Assembly (NCBI RefSeq): GCF_013410945.1
Contig: NZ_JACCCH010000001.1
Location: forward strand, 2,941,960 to 3,005,959
Direction: 5' to 3'
Length of the DNA stretch: 64,000 nucleotides
Origin: Leifsonia sp. AK011
GTDB taxonomy: Bacteria > Actinomycetota > Actinomycetes > Actinomycetales > Microbacteriaceae
The notes beneath the pieces were generated by a model. That model saw only the letters and a program-made list of their open reading frames with translations, made no database searches and was not told the origin of the DNA. Below are positions 8,735 through 17,694 of the stretch, one piece after another. How positions within the stretch are numbered: position 1 is the stretch's first letter; each line of letters starts with the position of its first letter. The position numbers and the translations under genes are program-made.

Positions 8735-9568
8735 GTGCAGAAAATTCCACTCACGGTCGTCGTTCTGACCAAGAACGAAGAGGCGGGCATTGCGAAAACC
8801 CTCGGGAACCTTCGAGAGTTTGAACAGGTTGTCGTCGTTGATTCGAACAGCGATGATCGCACCGTCGAGCTAGCGAACGAGGCCGGAGTAGAGGTGGTGA
8901 ATTTCACCTGGAACGGTGAATACCCAAAGAAGAAGCAATGGGCTATCGAGAACTGTAAACCTCGGCACAATTGGATTCTCTTGCTCGACGCGGATGAGTA
9001 TCCCTCCGCGGAACTCGTCGACGAGCTTCGAACTCTGTCACCCAACCTTTCTGCTTCAAGAAACGCCGCTTTCGACATCCATCTGAGCTATCGATTCGCC
9101 GGCAAATTCCTCAAGTTCGGCCATCGGGTAACCAAGAGGTCACTCTTGAATCCAGGCCGCAGCGCTTTCCCGGTAGTCGATGACCTCGGCGCTAGCGGAA
9201 TACGTGAGGTCGAGGGCCACTATCAGCCGGTAGCTGAGGGGCCCCTTGGGTCACTTCGCGGTCGTCTGCTTCACGACGACCAAGATCCTGTGAGCAGCTG
9301 GTTCGAACGCCACAACCGCTATTCCGATTGGGAAGCCCACCTCCGTCTCAACGAGGAAGCGCGACGAGACATCGCATCGAAGCGCACGGCGAAGGGAGCA
9401 TTCTTTGATCGGGTGCCCTTCAAACCTTTGGTTTTCTTCCTCTATTCGTACTTTGGGAGACTCGGGTTTTTGGACGGTCGCGCCGGCTTTGATTACACGG
9501 TGGCACTTTCCATGTACTACTGGCAGATCGGCGTGAAGGTTCGTGAGAAGCGGCGCAGCGTTGAATAG
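8735..9568 (+). CDS. Family 2 glycosyltransferase (WaaE/KdtX type)
   Basis: A 277-residue GT-A enzyme. It begins PLTVVVLTKNEEAGI, continues with VVVVDSNSDDRT and has the metal-binding LLDADEYPS, the typical GT2 order. FAGKFLKFG and a late HDDQDP segment resemble LPS-core GT2 proteins such as WaaE. I chose the GTG at 8735 because AAAGGA precedes it and the GT2 fold starts two residues later; the frame is open further upstream without coding features. It overlaps the next gene by up to 26 bp. Inverting or retaining action and sugar specificity cannot be read from the sequence. Confidence 0.85.
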   Translation: MQKIPLTVVVLTKNEEAGIAKTLGNLREFEQVVVVDSNSDDRTVELANEAGVEVVNFTWNGEYPKKKQWAIENCKPRHNWILLLDADEYPSAELVDELRTLSPNLSASRNAAFDIHLSYRFAGKFLKFGHRVTKRSLLNPGRSAFPVVDDLGASGIREVEGHYQPVAEGPLGSLRGRLLHDDQDPVSSWFERHNRYSDWEAHLRLNEEARRDIASKRTAKGAFFDRVPFKPLVFFLYSYFGRLGFLDGRAGFDYTVALSMYYWQIGVKVREKRRSVE

Positions 9569-10685
9569 AGACAGCAAGATCCTGCAACTCGCGAATAGCC
9601 TTGGCGCAGCTGACGGAGGACCGGCCCGGAATGCCTTCGAACTGAATCAGGCACTCAACGCCATACCCGGTATCAGCGTCCAGCTGGTCTCGATGAATGG
9701 GGAGCTGGGATTGGTCCATGACCACATTCGCTCCAATCTCGCTATCCAGGATCCGAGACCACTAGGAATGGGTTCTTCTGGCGCCAGCCACGACTCGGTG
9801 AGTTTCTGGCATCTGGTCAGTCGCCTTCGCAATGCGGATTCGCTAATTGTCCACGGGTACTTCCTGTGGTGGGTACCCATCTTCGTGGGCATCGCGCGCT
9901 TGTTTCGTGTCCGCGTCGCGCTGATGCCACACGGTTCTCTGACATCCCATCAGCAGAAGTTCTCGCGTCGGAAGAAAGCGGCGTTTGAATTGCTGGCAGG
10001 TTGGTGGATGCGTCGCTCGGTCTGGGTTTTCGCTACCGGGTCAGAGATCGAAGCCCATGAGCTTCGCGAGAGATTTCCACGCGTAAGCGCGAGAGTGACG
10101 GGGGTGGGGACGCGGATACCCAGCACGCCTTCGTTGTCTCCGATTGGGGACCCGATCTCACTACTGACGATGTCACGACTTGCTCCGAAGAAACGAGTTG
10201 ATCTCTGCATCGCAGCTGCTGGCGTTCTACTATCGCGAGGCGTTCGGGTTCAACTCGACATCGCCGGCGACGGCGACTCTCACGTAGTCGATGCGCTGCA
10301 TGATCAGGTCATCGAGCTGGGTATCACGGAACACGTGCGATTTCTGGGTCTCGTTACGGGCGAAGAGAAAGAAATGGCGTTCACAAAGGCGGACGTCTTT
10401 CTGCTGCCAAGCGAAGACGAGAACTTTGGGATCGGGGTGGCGGAGGCTGCGGCCCACGGAGTTCCCGTCGTGTCGTCAGCAGCTGTAGCTGCGGCATCGA
10501 TGCTAAGTGTGGAGAGTCGCGAACTTGTTTCCTCACTTTCAGCGACAGCCCTCGCGAACTCGATCGAACTAGTCGCGAATGACTATGGCGGTCGCCGGCA
10601 GGCTGTCCGCAACGACGCTATTCGGCTCTTCAGCTGGGAAGCAGTGGCTTCACGCTGGATGGACGCCCTCCAATCTCCTCGCTGA
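9543..10685 (+). CDS. Glycosyltransferase family 4
   Basis: About 380 residues with a GT-B layout. The N terminus has the LGAADGGPARN loop. The C-terminal half carries SRLAPKKRVDLCIAA, an inferred donor-binding DIAGDGD, and EDENFGIGVAEAAAHGVPVV, the E-x7-E signature of GT4 enzymes. The start is uncertain: GTG at 9543 overlaps the previous gene by 26 bp, and TTG at 9561 would overlap by 8 bp. It lies in a run of four consecutive GT4 genes, so it probably adds one residue of the repeat unit. A-T-richer codons than in the housekeeping genes downstream suggest the cluster was acquired. Confidence 0.84.
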   Translation: MRSGAALNRDSKILQLANSLGAADGGPARNAFELNQALNAIPGISVQLVSMNGELGLVHDHIRSNLAIQDPRPLGMGSSGASHDSVSFWHLVSRLRNADSLIVHGYFLWWVPIFVGIARLFRVRVALMPHGSLTSHQQKFSRRKKAAFELLAGWWMRRSVWVFATGSEIEAHELRERFPRVSARVTGVGTRIPSTPSLSPIGDPISLLTMSRLAPKKRVDLCIAAAGVLLSRGVRVQLDIAGDGDSHVVDALHDQVIELGITEHVRFLGLVTGEEKEMAFTKADVFLLPSEDENFGIGVAEAAAHGVPVVSSAAVAAASMLSVESRELVSSLSATALANSIELVANDYGGRRQAVRNDAIRLFSWEAVASRWMDALQSPR

Positions 10686-10732
10686 AGCCAACGGAACACT
10701 TGACAACGCCAAGACTACGAAAGGACGGCAGT

Positions 10733-11926
10733 ATGACGACTCTCGTTTACGTGAGCACTTCGCATCCGTCGTACTCCGAGACATTCGTTACTTCGGAAAT
10801 AAAGGAGATGCGACGACTCGGTTACAACGTCTACTCCTATTCCCTTCGGGTGCCCCCCGTAGATCTAGAACCCGCTGCGCCGCACATAGGTCGGCCGGTT
10901 CGAACGTGGGGGTTGGCACCCTGGGTGATTGTCGCCGCCGTCGTCTATCCGTTCAGCAGGAAGTCCCGGGTTTCGTTGTCTAGTCCAGCCCGCACGCTCT
11001 TTGGGCTGGCCCACGGGCTTCGGCTCCGTTGGCTGATCCAGAAGCTGGGATCACAGGATGTCCTAGTTCACGCGCACTTTTTGGCGCGTCCGGCTGAAGT
11101 GGCGAGGATCGCCACGCTCCACCGAGGGCGTGCGATGGTCACCGTGCACGCGGCAGACGCGCAGGTAAGCGAAGGCGAGCGAACGGCCGAATTCTTGAGC
11201 CACTTCGCTTTATTCCGTTGCGCTAGCAGAGCCATCGAAGCAGCGCTACTAGAACACCATCCAGACCTACCAACTTTGTGGGTTCCGTGCGTAGTTGACC
11301 TCCCCGCCCCTGGGTCTTCCCCCACACCTCCTCTTGGCCGGAACGTCGTTACGGTCGCGCGCCTCATTGACACGAAAGGCTTCGCAGAAATGATGAGCGT
11401 GATGAGCCTGGTGTCGGAACAGATGCAAGGCGTCCGATGGACCATAGTGGGCGGTGGTCCGCTCTTGCCCGATATCGCAGCTTGGGCTAAAGCCACCCCG
11501 AATCTCGATGTCCATCTCCTTGGCGCCCTCCCACATTCATCGACGTTGGACACCCTTCAAAAGGCCGATGCATTTCTCCTCCTTCCAAAAACCGTGATCG
11601 ACGAGAGAACCGGCAAGTGGAAAGGAGACGGGCTTCCAGTAGCGATCTTGGAAGCTATGTGGCTAAGAGTTCCGGTTATAGTCACCCCGGTGGGTGGAAT
11701 TCCGGAACTGGTCAACGAAGCAACCGGGCACCTGGTGGACAGCGATCAGATCGATTCGATAGTCGCACTACTAACACGCGTACTCACGAGTGGCGATGAC
11801 GCGAGTCGGCTGTCCTCAGGGCAGGACGCTATCAAGAGGGATTATCTCCCACAGACGACATCAGCTCGACTCTCGGATGGGATCGAATCGGTGATGTCGC
11901 AGTTCGATGCGTCAGCGACAAGTTGA
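10733..11926 (+). CDS. Glycosyltransferase family 4
   Basis: A 397-residue GT-B glycosyltransferase. The N terminus STSHPSYSETFVTSEI matches a group of EPS transferases with an S-E-T-F start. VARLIDTKGFAEMM and IVGGGPLLPDIAAW mark the donor domain, and GDGLPVAILEAMWLRVPVIVT is the GT4 E-x7-E region. I prefer the ATG at 10733 because AAAGGACG precedes it; a TTG at 10700 is possible. It is 47 bp after the previous gene, and its TGA shares one base with the ATG of the next gene. The sugar is unknown. Confidence 0.86.
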   Translation: MTTLVYVSTSHPSYSETFVTSEIKEMRRLGYNVYSYSLRVPPVDLEPAAPHIGRPVRTWGLAPWVIVAAVVYPFSRKSRVSLSSPARTLFGLAHGLRLRWLIQKLGSQDVLVHAHFLARPAEVARIATLHRGRAMVTVHAADAQVSEGERTAEFLSHFALFRCASRAIEAALLEHHPDLPTLWVPCVVDLPAPGSSPTPPLGRNVVTVARLIDTKGFAEMMSVMSLVSEQMQGVRWTIVGGGPLLPDIAAWAKATPNLDVHLLGALPHSSTLDTLQKADAFLLLPKTVIDERTGKWKGDGLPVAILEAMWLRVPVIVTPVGGIPELVNEATGHLVDSDQIDSIVALLTRVLTSGDDASRLSSGQDAIKRDYLPQTTSARLSDGIESVMSQFDASATS

Positions 11927-13140
11927 TGAGCGCGAAGGAAAGCACGTCACCTAGGCCGGACCGGCAATTATCGTTCCTCCATGCAAGCAACGTCGCGCAC
12001 TATGGCCACGTGATAGCCGCGGCATCGCGGCACTTCGACCCGGTGTCCCTGGTGACACGTTTCGAGGTCACTCCCAACCAAGTGTCTTCCCTGCGGCGGC
12101 TCGGAATACCTCGGCGCTTCGTGGATCTCGTGAAACGCCGAATGGTGGATGACAGGATAGGCCTTTCGGGACGGCGGCACTCGTTCGGTCTTTCACAGTT
12201 TTTACTTCCCGCAATTGCCCGAACGCCTTGGAGTCATGGGCCGCGGGATATCCGATTCGTGACGAGTCAGTATGCGCGGCGTGTAGCGCGCATATCACCT
12301 CGCGCCGACGTGTTTCATTTTATCGAGGGCCTCGGGTACAGATCGCTACGACAGACCGATTTCGCGCTCAGCATATGTGAGCGGAGGAATTTCCATCACG
12401 CTGTCTACGAGAGTCCCCTCGAACCTAATCTCGACTTCCCAGAGAACGCAGTACCCGATCCCATTGGGGCGATTCTCGAGGAGGAGTACAGCCGAGCAGA
12501 CCGAATCTTGGTCTACTCGGAGGTGGCGCGCGAGTCGTTCCTAAGCCGAGGATTTGATCCATTGAAAGTCTCGGTCGCACCGATCGGGCTTGGCAGTCAG
12601 TTACCGCAGACCGCGCGTAGACGTGATCCCCATTTGTTCCTGTACGTCGGCAGGGGCAACATTTTCAAGGGCATCGACGTCGCAGTCGCAGCTATCACCT
12701 CTCTTGGGCAGCCCTATCGACTGGTCGTCGCCGGGCCCGCTTCTGCGGAAGTACAACGGTGGTTGCGACAGTTTCCGAATGTGGCATATCGGGGAATTCT
12801 CGGCCGAGAGGCGCTACGTGAGCTCTATTCAACGGCCAGCGCCCTTTTATCCCCCTCAGTGGAGTCCTTCGGTCTCGCTGCCTGGGAAGGCATCGGACAC
12901 GGGCTTCGGTTGATAGCGAGCGACACTATGGGCGCGACAGAGTACATTCCAGCGCACCTTAGGACTGTGTTAGTCGGGCGGGACGTGCAAGCTTGGTGCG
13001 AGGCCGTTCTGGCGAATGACTCTTCCATCGATGACGAGACTCGGCGACGCGACGGACTTGCGGCAGTAAACGCCATGTCTTGGGAACGGGCATCGTCCGC
13101 GCTCGATTCGATCTATACCGATCCCCAGATTGGACAATGA
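11926..13140 (+). CDS. Glycosyltransferase family 4, divergent
   Basis: A 404-residue protein with a long, weakly conserved N-terminal domain (LSFLHASNVAHYGHVIAAAS) and a recognisable GT4 donor domain: LFLYVGRGNIFKGIDVAVAA, AYRGILGREALRELY and SPSVESFGLAAWEGIGHGL. The ATG lies in a TGATG overlap with the previous stop, which suggests coupled translation; a TTG one codon earlier is equally usable. It overlaps the next gene by about 11 bp. It is expected to be a cytoplasmic transferase working on the lipid-linked repeat. Specificity cannot be assigned. Confidence 0.8.
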   Translation: MSAKESTSPRPDRQLSFLHASNVAHYGHVIAAASRHFDPVSLVTRFEVTPNQVSSLRRLGIPRRFVDLVKRRMVDDRIGLSGRRHSFGLSQFLLPAIARTPWSHGPRDIRFVTSQYARRVARISPRADVFHFIEGLGYRSLRQTDFALSICERRNFHHAVYESPLEPNLDFPENAVPDPIGAILEEEYSRADRILVYSEVARESFLSRGFDPLKVSVAPIGLGSQLPQTARRRDPHLFLYVGRGNIFKGIDVAVAAITSLGQPYRLVVAGPASAEVQRWLRQFPNVAYRGILGREALRELYSTASALLSPSVESFGLAAWEGIGHGLRLIASDTMGATEYIPAHLRTVLVGRDVQAWCEAVLANDSSIDDETRRRDGLAAVNAMSWERASSALDSIYTDPQIGQ

Positions 13141-14173
13141 CTTGAATATCACAGTCTTCAGCCACAAATTCCACCCGGATCTGGGCGGCATCGAGACGAT
13201 GTCTGCGTTGCTTGCGAAGGATTTTGCCGCGAGAGGAAACTCCGTAACTCTTGTCACGCATTCGGTAATTGGGGAGTCCGATCCCTCGCCCGACAGCGAG
13301 CGAACCTACGAAGTTCTGAGAAGACCCTCAGCCTCGGCCTTGATGCGCGCAGTCCGGAATAGCGATGTTGTCTTTCACAACAACATCTGTCTCCAGTTCG
13401 CTTGGCCTTTGGCGCTGTATAGGCGCCCCTGGGTGATCGCGGTGCGAACGTGGATCCGCCGGAACGACGGATCCCTTTCCGTTCGTGACCGCGTCAAGCA
13501 CCTGCTCCTGAAGACCGCCCGAGTAATCTCAATCAGCCCAGCTATTGCAGACCACCTACGCACGCAATCCGTGGTGATCCCGAACGCCTATCGCGACGGT
13601 GTGTTTCGGATCACTCAAGGTGTCGAGCGAACTCGAGGAAGCTTGGTGTTTGTGGGCAGGCTTGTGCCGAGTAAAGGCGCCTCAGTCCTCCTCCGCGCCA
13701 TCGGAAGGTTGGCAATTGAGGGCCTACGCATCCCCGTGACCATCGTCGGCTCAGGACCCGAGGAGCAGAGCCTTCGCACTCTTGCCAAGGACTTGGGAAT
13801 CGAGAGTATCGTCGAGTTCTCCGGCCCTCGCACAGCGCCTGAGTTGGTAGAAATCCTGAATCGCCACGACATTATGGTGGTTCCCTCGGTGTGGGATGAG
13901 CCGTTCGGAATCGTCGCACTCGAGGGCATGGCCTGTGGCTGTGTGCCCATAGTTTCGGAAGGGGGCGGACTAGGAGGTGCAGTCGGAGATGCGGGAGTAA
14001 CTGTGCGGAACGGAGACGAAGCCGACTTATCGGATGCAATTCGTCGGCTTGTCCACGACGACGAGGAAATGAGTCGGCTACGTGGCCTAGCGCCCGGCCA
14101 CCTCTTGAAGCACACGGCCGCGACGATGGCCGATAGCTACTTCGAGGAGATCTCCAAGGCAGTACGCGCATGA
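13130..14173 (+). CDS. Glycosyltransferase family 4
   Basis: A 347-residue GT-B enzyme. ITVFSHKFHPDLGGIETM is the standard GT4 opening, where the GG loop contacts the acceptor. LVFVGRLVPSKGASVLLRAI, VTIVGSGPEEQSL and VPSVWDEPFGIVALEGMACG are the donor-site motifs, the last giving E-x7-E. The start is TTG at 13130 (or 13142), inside the end of the previous gene. It is the last glycosyltransferase of the operon and is followed 28 bp later by the flippase gene, so it may add the final sugar before export. That order argument is inference. Confidence 0.86.
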   Translation: MDNDLNITVFSHKFHPDLGGIETMSALLAKDFAARGNSVTLVTHSVIGESDPSPDSERTYEVLRRPSASALMRAVRNSDVVFHNNICLQFAWPLALYRRPWVIAVRTWIRRNDGSLSVRDRVKHLLLKTARVISISPAIADHLRTQSVVIPNAYRDGVFRITQGVERTRGSLVFVGRLVPSKGASVLLRAIGRLAIEGLRIPVTIVGSGPEEQSLRTLAKDLGIESIVEFSGPRTAPELVEILNRHDIMVVPSVWDEPFGIVALEGMACGCVPIVSEGGGLGGAVGDAGVTVRNGDEADLSDAIRRLVHDDEEMSRLRGLAPGHLLKHTAATMADSYFEEISKAVRA

Positions 14174-14201
14174 GCATGCCCCCCTCTAGTCCAGCTCGAA
14201 C

Positions 14202-15464
14202 ATGACGCAGCCTCGCTCGAGCGCTTGGCTGAAGCTACTAAGTCGCTTCGTCTCGGTCCAGATCCTCGTGCAGGTTCTCGGCTTCATCACGGGCCTGCTC
14301 GTGGTTCGCACCCTGGACAAGCCCTCCTACGCACAGTACGCGGCTATTGCAGCAATCATCGCGTCGATGATTCTGGTATCCGATGGGGGTGTTTCGTCGA
14401 CCCTACTTTCAGTAGGCTCGCGGGTTTTCCGATCGAAGGATCGAATCGCCGCTCTTTTCACGACGGCGGGAAGGTATCGCGCCTGGATTGGCGCTGGAGT
14501 TTCGCTCCTCTCGGCACCACTCCTGATCTTCATCTTGATTAGGAACGGAGCCACTGTCGGGGACTCGTTAGTGTATGCGGCGATAGCCGTTGCGTCATTC
14601 TGGCCCACAGTCGCAAAGGGGATCTCGCAGAACTACTTGCGACTCGCAGGTGCGGCGGTGAGGATCCAGATCTACTCGCTCGTCGCCGCAGTCGCACGAG
14701 TGGTGTTGGTCCTTGCACTCAGCTCTCTTGGTTTCGACACCCTGCTGCCGTACCTACTGGTCAGTGTGGTCGCCGCAGTCATTGAGATGTTGTTGGTGCG
14801 ACGATACTTCCGATCGCAAGTCCCCGCATCTGGCGTCTACAGTCCACACTTGGCGTCGATGATCGGTGCAAACCTGAAGCACACGATGCCTTCGACACTG
14901 CTGGTGGTGGCCCAGGGTCAAGTACTGTTCCTGCTTTTATCCATCCTCGGAACTCCTGACACATTGGCCGAAGTGGCAGCTCTGTCCAGGTTTGCTCTTG
15001 TGTTCGTTCTGTTGAACGCAGCCGTTACCGATATCGGGTCCGGCATAGCCGCCCGCGCGGCCCCAACTCGGCACCGGCTACTGAGGGTGCTAGCCGCAAT
15101 CGTGGGGTCATACCTCGTGCTCGCAGCGCTCTTCGTCCTCGCAGCTTGGATACTCTCGCCCCAATTGATCTGGCTCCTCGGGCCTCAGTATTCAGGTCTC
15201 GAAACGCAACTAGTGATTATCGCCGCGGGCTCGGCGCTAATAAACCTCGCTGTGGCCCTTCGCACATTCAACTACTCGCGCGGGTGGGTGCAGCTTTCGT
15301 GGTTGCTTCTGCCTCTGATGGTGGGATGGGTAGCCCTCGGAGTCTTCGTCTTCGACCTGGATACATCTACGGGGGCAGCTCTCTTCATGGCGACTCAGGG
15401 GATTGCTACCCTCACCACTCAGGTCGCTTGCGCCTTGGCGGGCTATCGGAAACTGCGCGCTTAG
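14202..15464 (+). CDS. Polysaccharide repeat-unit flippase (Wzx-like)
   Basis: A 420-residue integral membrane protein with about twelve hydrophobic segments and the MOP/PST-family opening LLSRFVSVQILVQVLGFITG followed by VVRTLDKPSYAQYAAI. These match oligosaccharide flippases that move undecaprenyl-diphosphate-linked repeats across the membrane. It ends the plus-strand operon. The adjacent convergent Wzy-like gene supplies the polymerase, so the pair defines a Wzx/Wzy-dependent route. The region 15465-15585 between the two convergent genes has no clear terminator hairpin. Confidence 0.83.
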   Translation: MTQPRSSAWLKLLSRFVSVQILVQVLGFITGLLVVRTLDKPSYAQYAAIAAIIASMILVSDGGVSSTLLSVGSRVFRSKDRIAALFTTAGRYRAWIGAGVSLLSAPLLIFILIRNGATVGDSLVYAAIAVASFWPTVAKGISQNYLRLAGAAVRIQIYSLVAAVARVVLVLALSSLGFDTLLPYLLVSVVAAVIEMLLVRRYFRSQVPASGVYSPHLASMIGANLKHTMPSTLLVVAQGQVLFLLLSILGTPDTLAEVAALSRFALVFVLLNAAVTDIGSGIAARAAPTRHRLLRVLAAIVGSYLVLAALFVLAAWILSPQLIWLLGPQYSGLETQLVIIAAGSALINLAVALRTFNYSRGWVQLSWLLLPLMVGWVALGVFVFDLDTSTGAALFMATQGIATLTTQVACALAGYRKLRA

Positions 15465-15585
15465 CATCGCGGGAGGGCTATGACACTAGGTTGAGTTGAA
15501 TTGCAGGTGCGGGTCTAACAGCATCTGCTGCCTGGCCGGTAATCCCGCTGCGCCCAATCGACACAAGTTTTTGGACTCATCCTTG

Positions 15586-17004
15586 CTAGTGCCGGCGGAC
15601 GTCCATTGACAGCTCCTTTGGCTCGGGGTCGACGCCCCAAGTTGAGACTGAGCTCCTGTCGGTCGACATCGATATGAGAATGGCGCAGCATATCCCGAAC
15701 AGTCCCTGAGTAGTCGGCAAGGACGTTATAGAGCCGAAAGCCAGCGTCATAAGGAGTACGGTCATCGTGCCGACCTGCACGGGGTGCAACTGGCCGACTC
15801 GAGCAATCATCGTCGCAAGTATTGCAATCGCGAGTATGAGCCTTGCGAAAACGAGAATGTAGCCGAGCAGCCCAAGCTCTACCACCCAACGCACGTAGTC
15901 GTCCTCAACCCACGGCACAGCCGACCCCAGGTTTATGCCAAACGCGCTGTGGGCGCCAGCACCCTCGCCGAGCAAACGCGGCTGCTCGGCGAGTGCCCCA
16001 AAAGTCTGCACCAGAATGCGCTGCAGGGGATCTTCAGATCGCGAGGCGTTCTCGAAACGAGTACCAAAGGCCACAAGCACTTGAGTAAGAGTGATGTTCA
16101 CGAACGTCCACCCAGCGAGGAGTAGAGCTCCGACTCCTAGTGTGCGACTGAAAGAAGCACGTCGACCAGCGAACACCTGCTGAAGGAGGATCGCTATGAT
16201 GACGATCGCAGCGTTGAGGATTGCCCCGCGCGAACCACCCAATGCGATTGCCAGAAAACAGGAGAAAAGGGCGACCACGGCACCCGCCAGCCGCTTACCT
16301 CGTTCCCCTGACATGACGACGCCGAGGGATATGGCGAGGGCTAAAGTGACAAATGTAGTCAGCCCGAGAGCCGAGCTGAACGTGCCTGCGGCTCGCACGA
16401 TTCCGCCGGACGTAGTGAAGGTGGCCTCGGTACCGCCCACTTGAGCGTTGATATAGCTGGAGGTGGGAGTTAAGACCTGCACCACCACGATCGCGGCTTG
16501 GATTGGCGCGTAGATGATCAGAATCCAGGTGGCGCGACTCCAGAAGTCCGCGAGTTGGTTCCTCCAAACGACGTAAATCAAGAGTAGCGGCGCGATGTAG
16601 TTGCGTAGGCCTGCGATAGCAACGATGGGGTCGAGTATCTCGACCATCACCTGAACTCCAACGAACATGCCGAAAGCCCAGACTGCGGTCCAGAAAATAG
16701 TCCCCTTGGCCCGCCCCTCTTTCGCGGGGTATTGCATCGCGACGAGCAACAAACAGACAACTAATAGGCCATCACGAGCGACGTAAAAAACATCGTCGAG
16801 GCCAGGAACCCACTTGCGGAATGCGCCTTCAAGGACCCATAAATGGACATAGAGAAGGCTTACATTGGTGAGAATCTGGGAGCGCCGATCCCGCGAATTA
16901 CCTCGGGTTTCTTGAGGCCCACGAGGCAGTACCCTTCGGATGGCGGGGTCGCCTTTGCCCTCCGCCGCGACGGTGGAACCACGTACTTCTGGGAGGGGCC
17001 GCAT
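15586..17004 (-). CDS. Polysaccharide polymerase / O-antigen-ligase-like (Wzy type)
   Basis: A 472-residue protein with a hydrophilic N terminus of about 45 residues and then ten or more membrane segments. A large extracytoplasmic loop lies between about residues 330 and 390 (LLGEGAGAHSAFG, WVEDDYVRWVVELG), the pattern of Wzy and WaaL proteins. Primary conservation in this family is poor, so the call rests on topology, loop residues and context. The ATG at 17004 is five bases after the stop of a decayed sugar-transferase fragment, whose GAGAAGG codons may serve as the ribosome site. It is transcribed against the flippase gene. Confidence 0.75.
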   Translation of the reverse strand: MRPLPEVRGSTVAAEGKGDPAIRRVLPRGPQETRGNSRDRRSQILTNVSLLYVHLWVLEGAFRKWVPGLDDVFYVARDGLLVVCLLLVAMQYPAKEGRAKGTIFWTAVWAFGMFVGVQVMVEILDPIVAIAGLRNYIAPLLLIYVVWRNQLADFWSRATWILIIYAPIQAAIVVVQVLTPTSSYINAQVGGTEATFTTSGGIVRAAGTFSSALGLTTFVTLALAISLGVVMSGERGKRLAGAVVALFSCFLAIALGGSRGAILNAAIVIIAILLQQVFAGRRASFSRTLGVGALLLAGWTFVNITLTQVLVAFGTRFENASRSEDPLQRILVQTFGALAEQPRLLGEGAGAHSAFGINLGSAVPWVEDDYVRWVVELGLLGYILVFARLILAIAILATMIARVGQLHPVQVGTMTVLLMTLAFGSITSLPTTQGLFGICCAILISMSTDRSSVSTWGVDPEPKELSMDVRRH

Positions 17005-17009
17005 TCGAA

Positions 17010-17144
17010 TTAATACGCCTTCTCGCTGGCTAGCGCCGCTCCCGCGGTTCGACGGCGGATAAGCAAATCGCCCATGCTTGCCCAGTTCTTTGCGTTATTA
17101 AGATCGAGCCGATCAGTGTCTTTCCACGAGACATTGGAGCGCTC
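17010..17144 (-). pseudogene. Remnant of an initiating sugar transferase (C-terminal tail only)
   Basis: The last 44 codons before the TAA at 17010 align without gaps to the last 44 residues of the intact transferase encoded at 18750-20306, with 24 identical by eye. Shared blocks are RSN-SW-D, RLDL, NW, GDLLI, RTA and a final Tyr. Three codons further upstream a TG pair also matches after a small gap, where WQV is missing. The frame stays open upstream to about 17360, but that part has none of the catalytic motifs (LDELPQLFNV, GPRPP). The remnant is upstream of and in line with the Wzy-like gene, so an older transferase-polymerase order is likely. Confidence 0.75.
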
Positions 17145-17694
17145 ACTGATGCCGGTGCCGTCTTCGGTCGTGAAGGACAAGGCACCGTCTTCTAAATCGC
17201 CCGCGGACTCAGACCAAACGGCCTGCCTCTCCAGTATTCTCATAGCCCCCACCTTCAGAGTTGCGCTCCCCACAGTCACGAGGAGCGGCCCCATTGGTGA
17301 CAGTACACGCGGCATGCTCCGATCTCGTGTGCTTTCCATTATCCAGACTGAACAATTCACGCAGATTTCGCGCTCTGTCCGCGGCTCGCGGCGCGCGTCT
17401 GTATATGAGGGTCTTGATTCCTCCCGCTCATATAAGCTGCAGAATGTCCGGGGGAAGTTCAGTTATCTGCGGAGTTGGCGTCCACTCGCGGACCTGGACG
17501 CAATTCCGTTCTAAACGGGGGGCGGCGCACTTGAGCCATGGCTGCGACATTCAGTTGCTTGATCGATCGCGGGGGCACTTCTGGATGACCGAGTGTCTTG
17601 GTCGATCGCCGCGTAGATGCGCCAGGAGCTGCTGCATCGCGAACCCTCGGTGTGGAAAATTCGAACGCAAGCGCGTCGTGCTGTGGGGCAAAGG
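17145..17694. other. Non-coding stretch between wzy-side remnant and acyltransferase
   Basis: About 550 bp without a convincing gene. Short open frames exist on both strands but none has a ribosome site, a recognisable domain or coding-like composition. The left part may be further decayed sugar-transferase DNA that I cannot align. The right part should hold the promoter of the acyltransferase gene; no clear hexamer pair was seen. Confidence 0.5.

Noticed and set aside
17145..17360. The rest of the frame upstream of the sugar-transferase remnant as a full small gene
   Set aside because: The first 65 codons show no family motif and no good ribosome site; only the tail aligns to a known protein.
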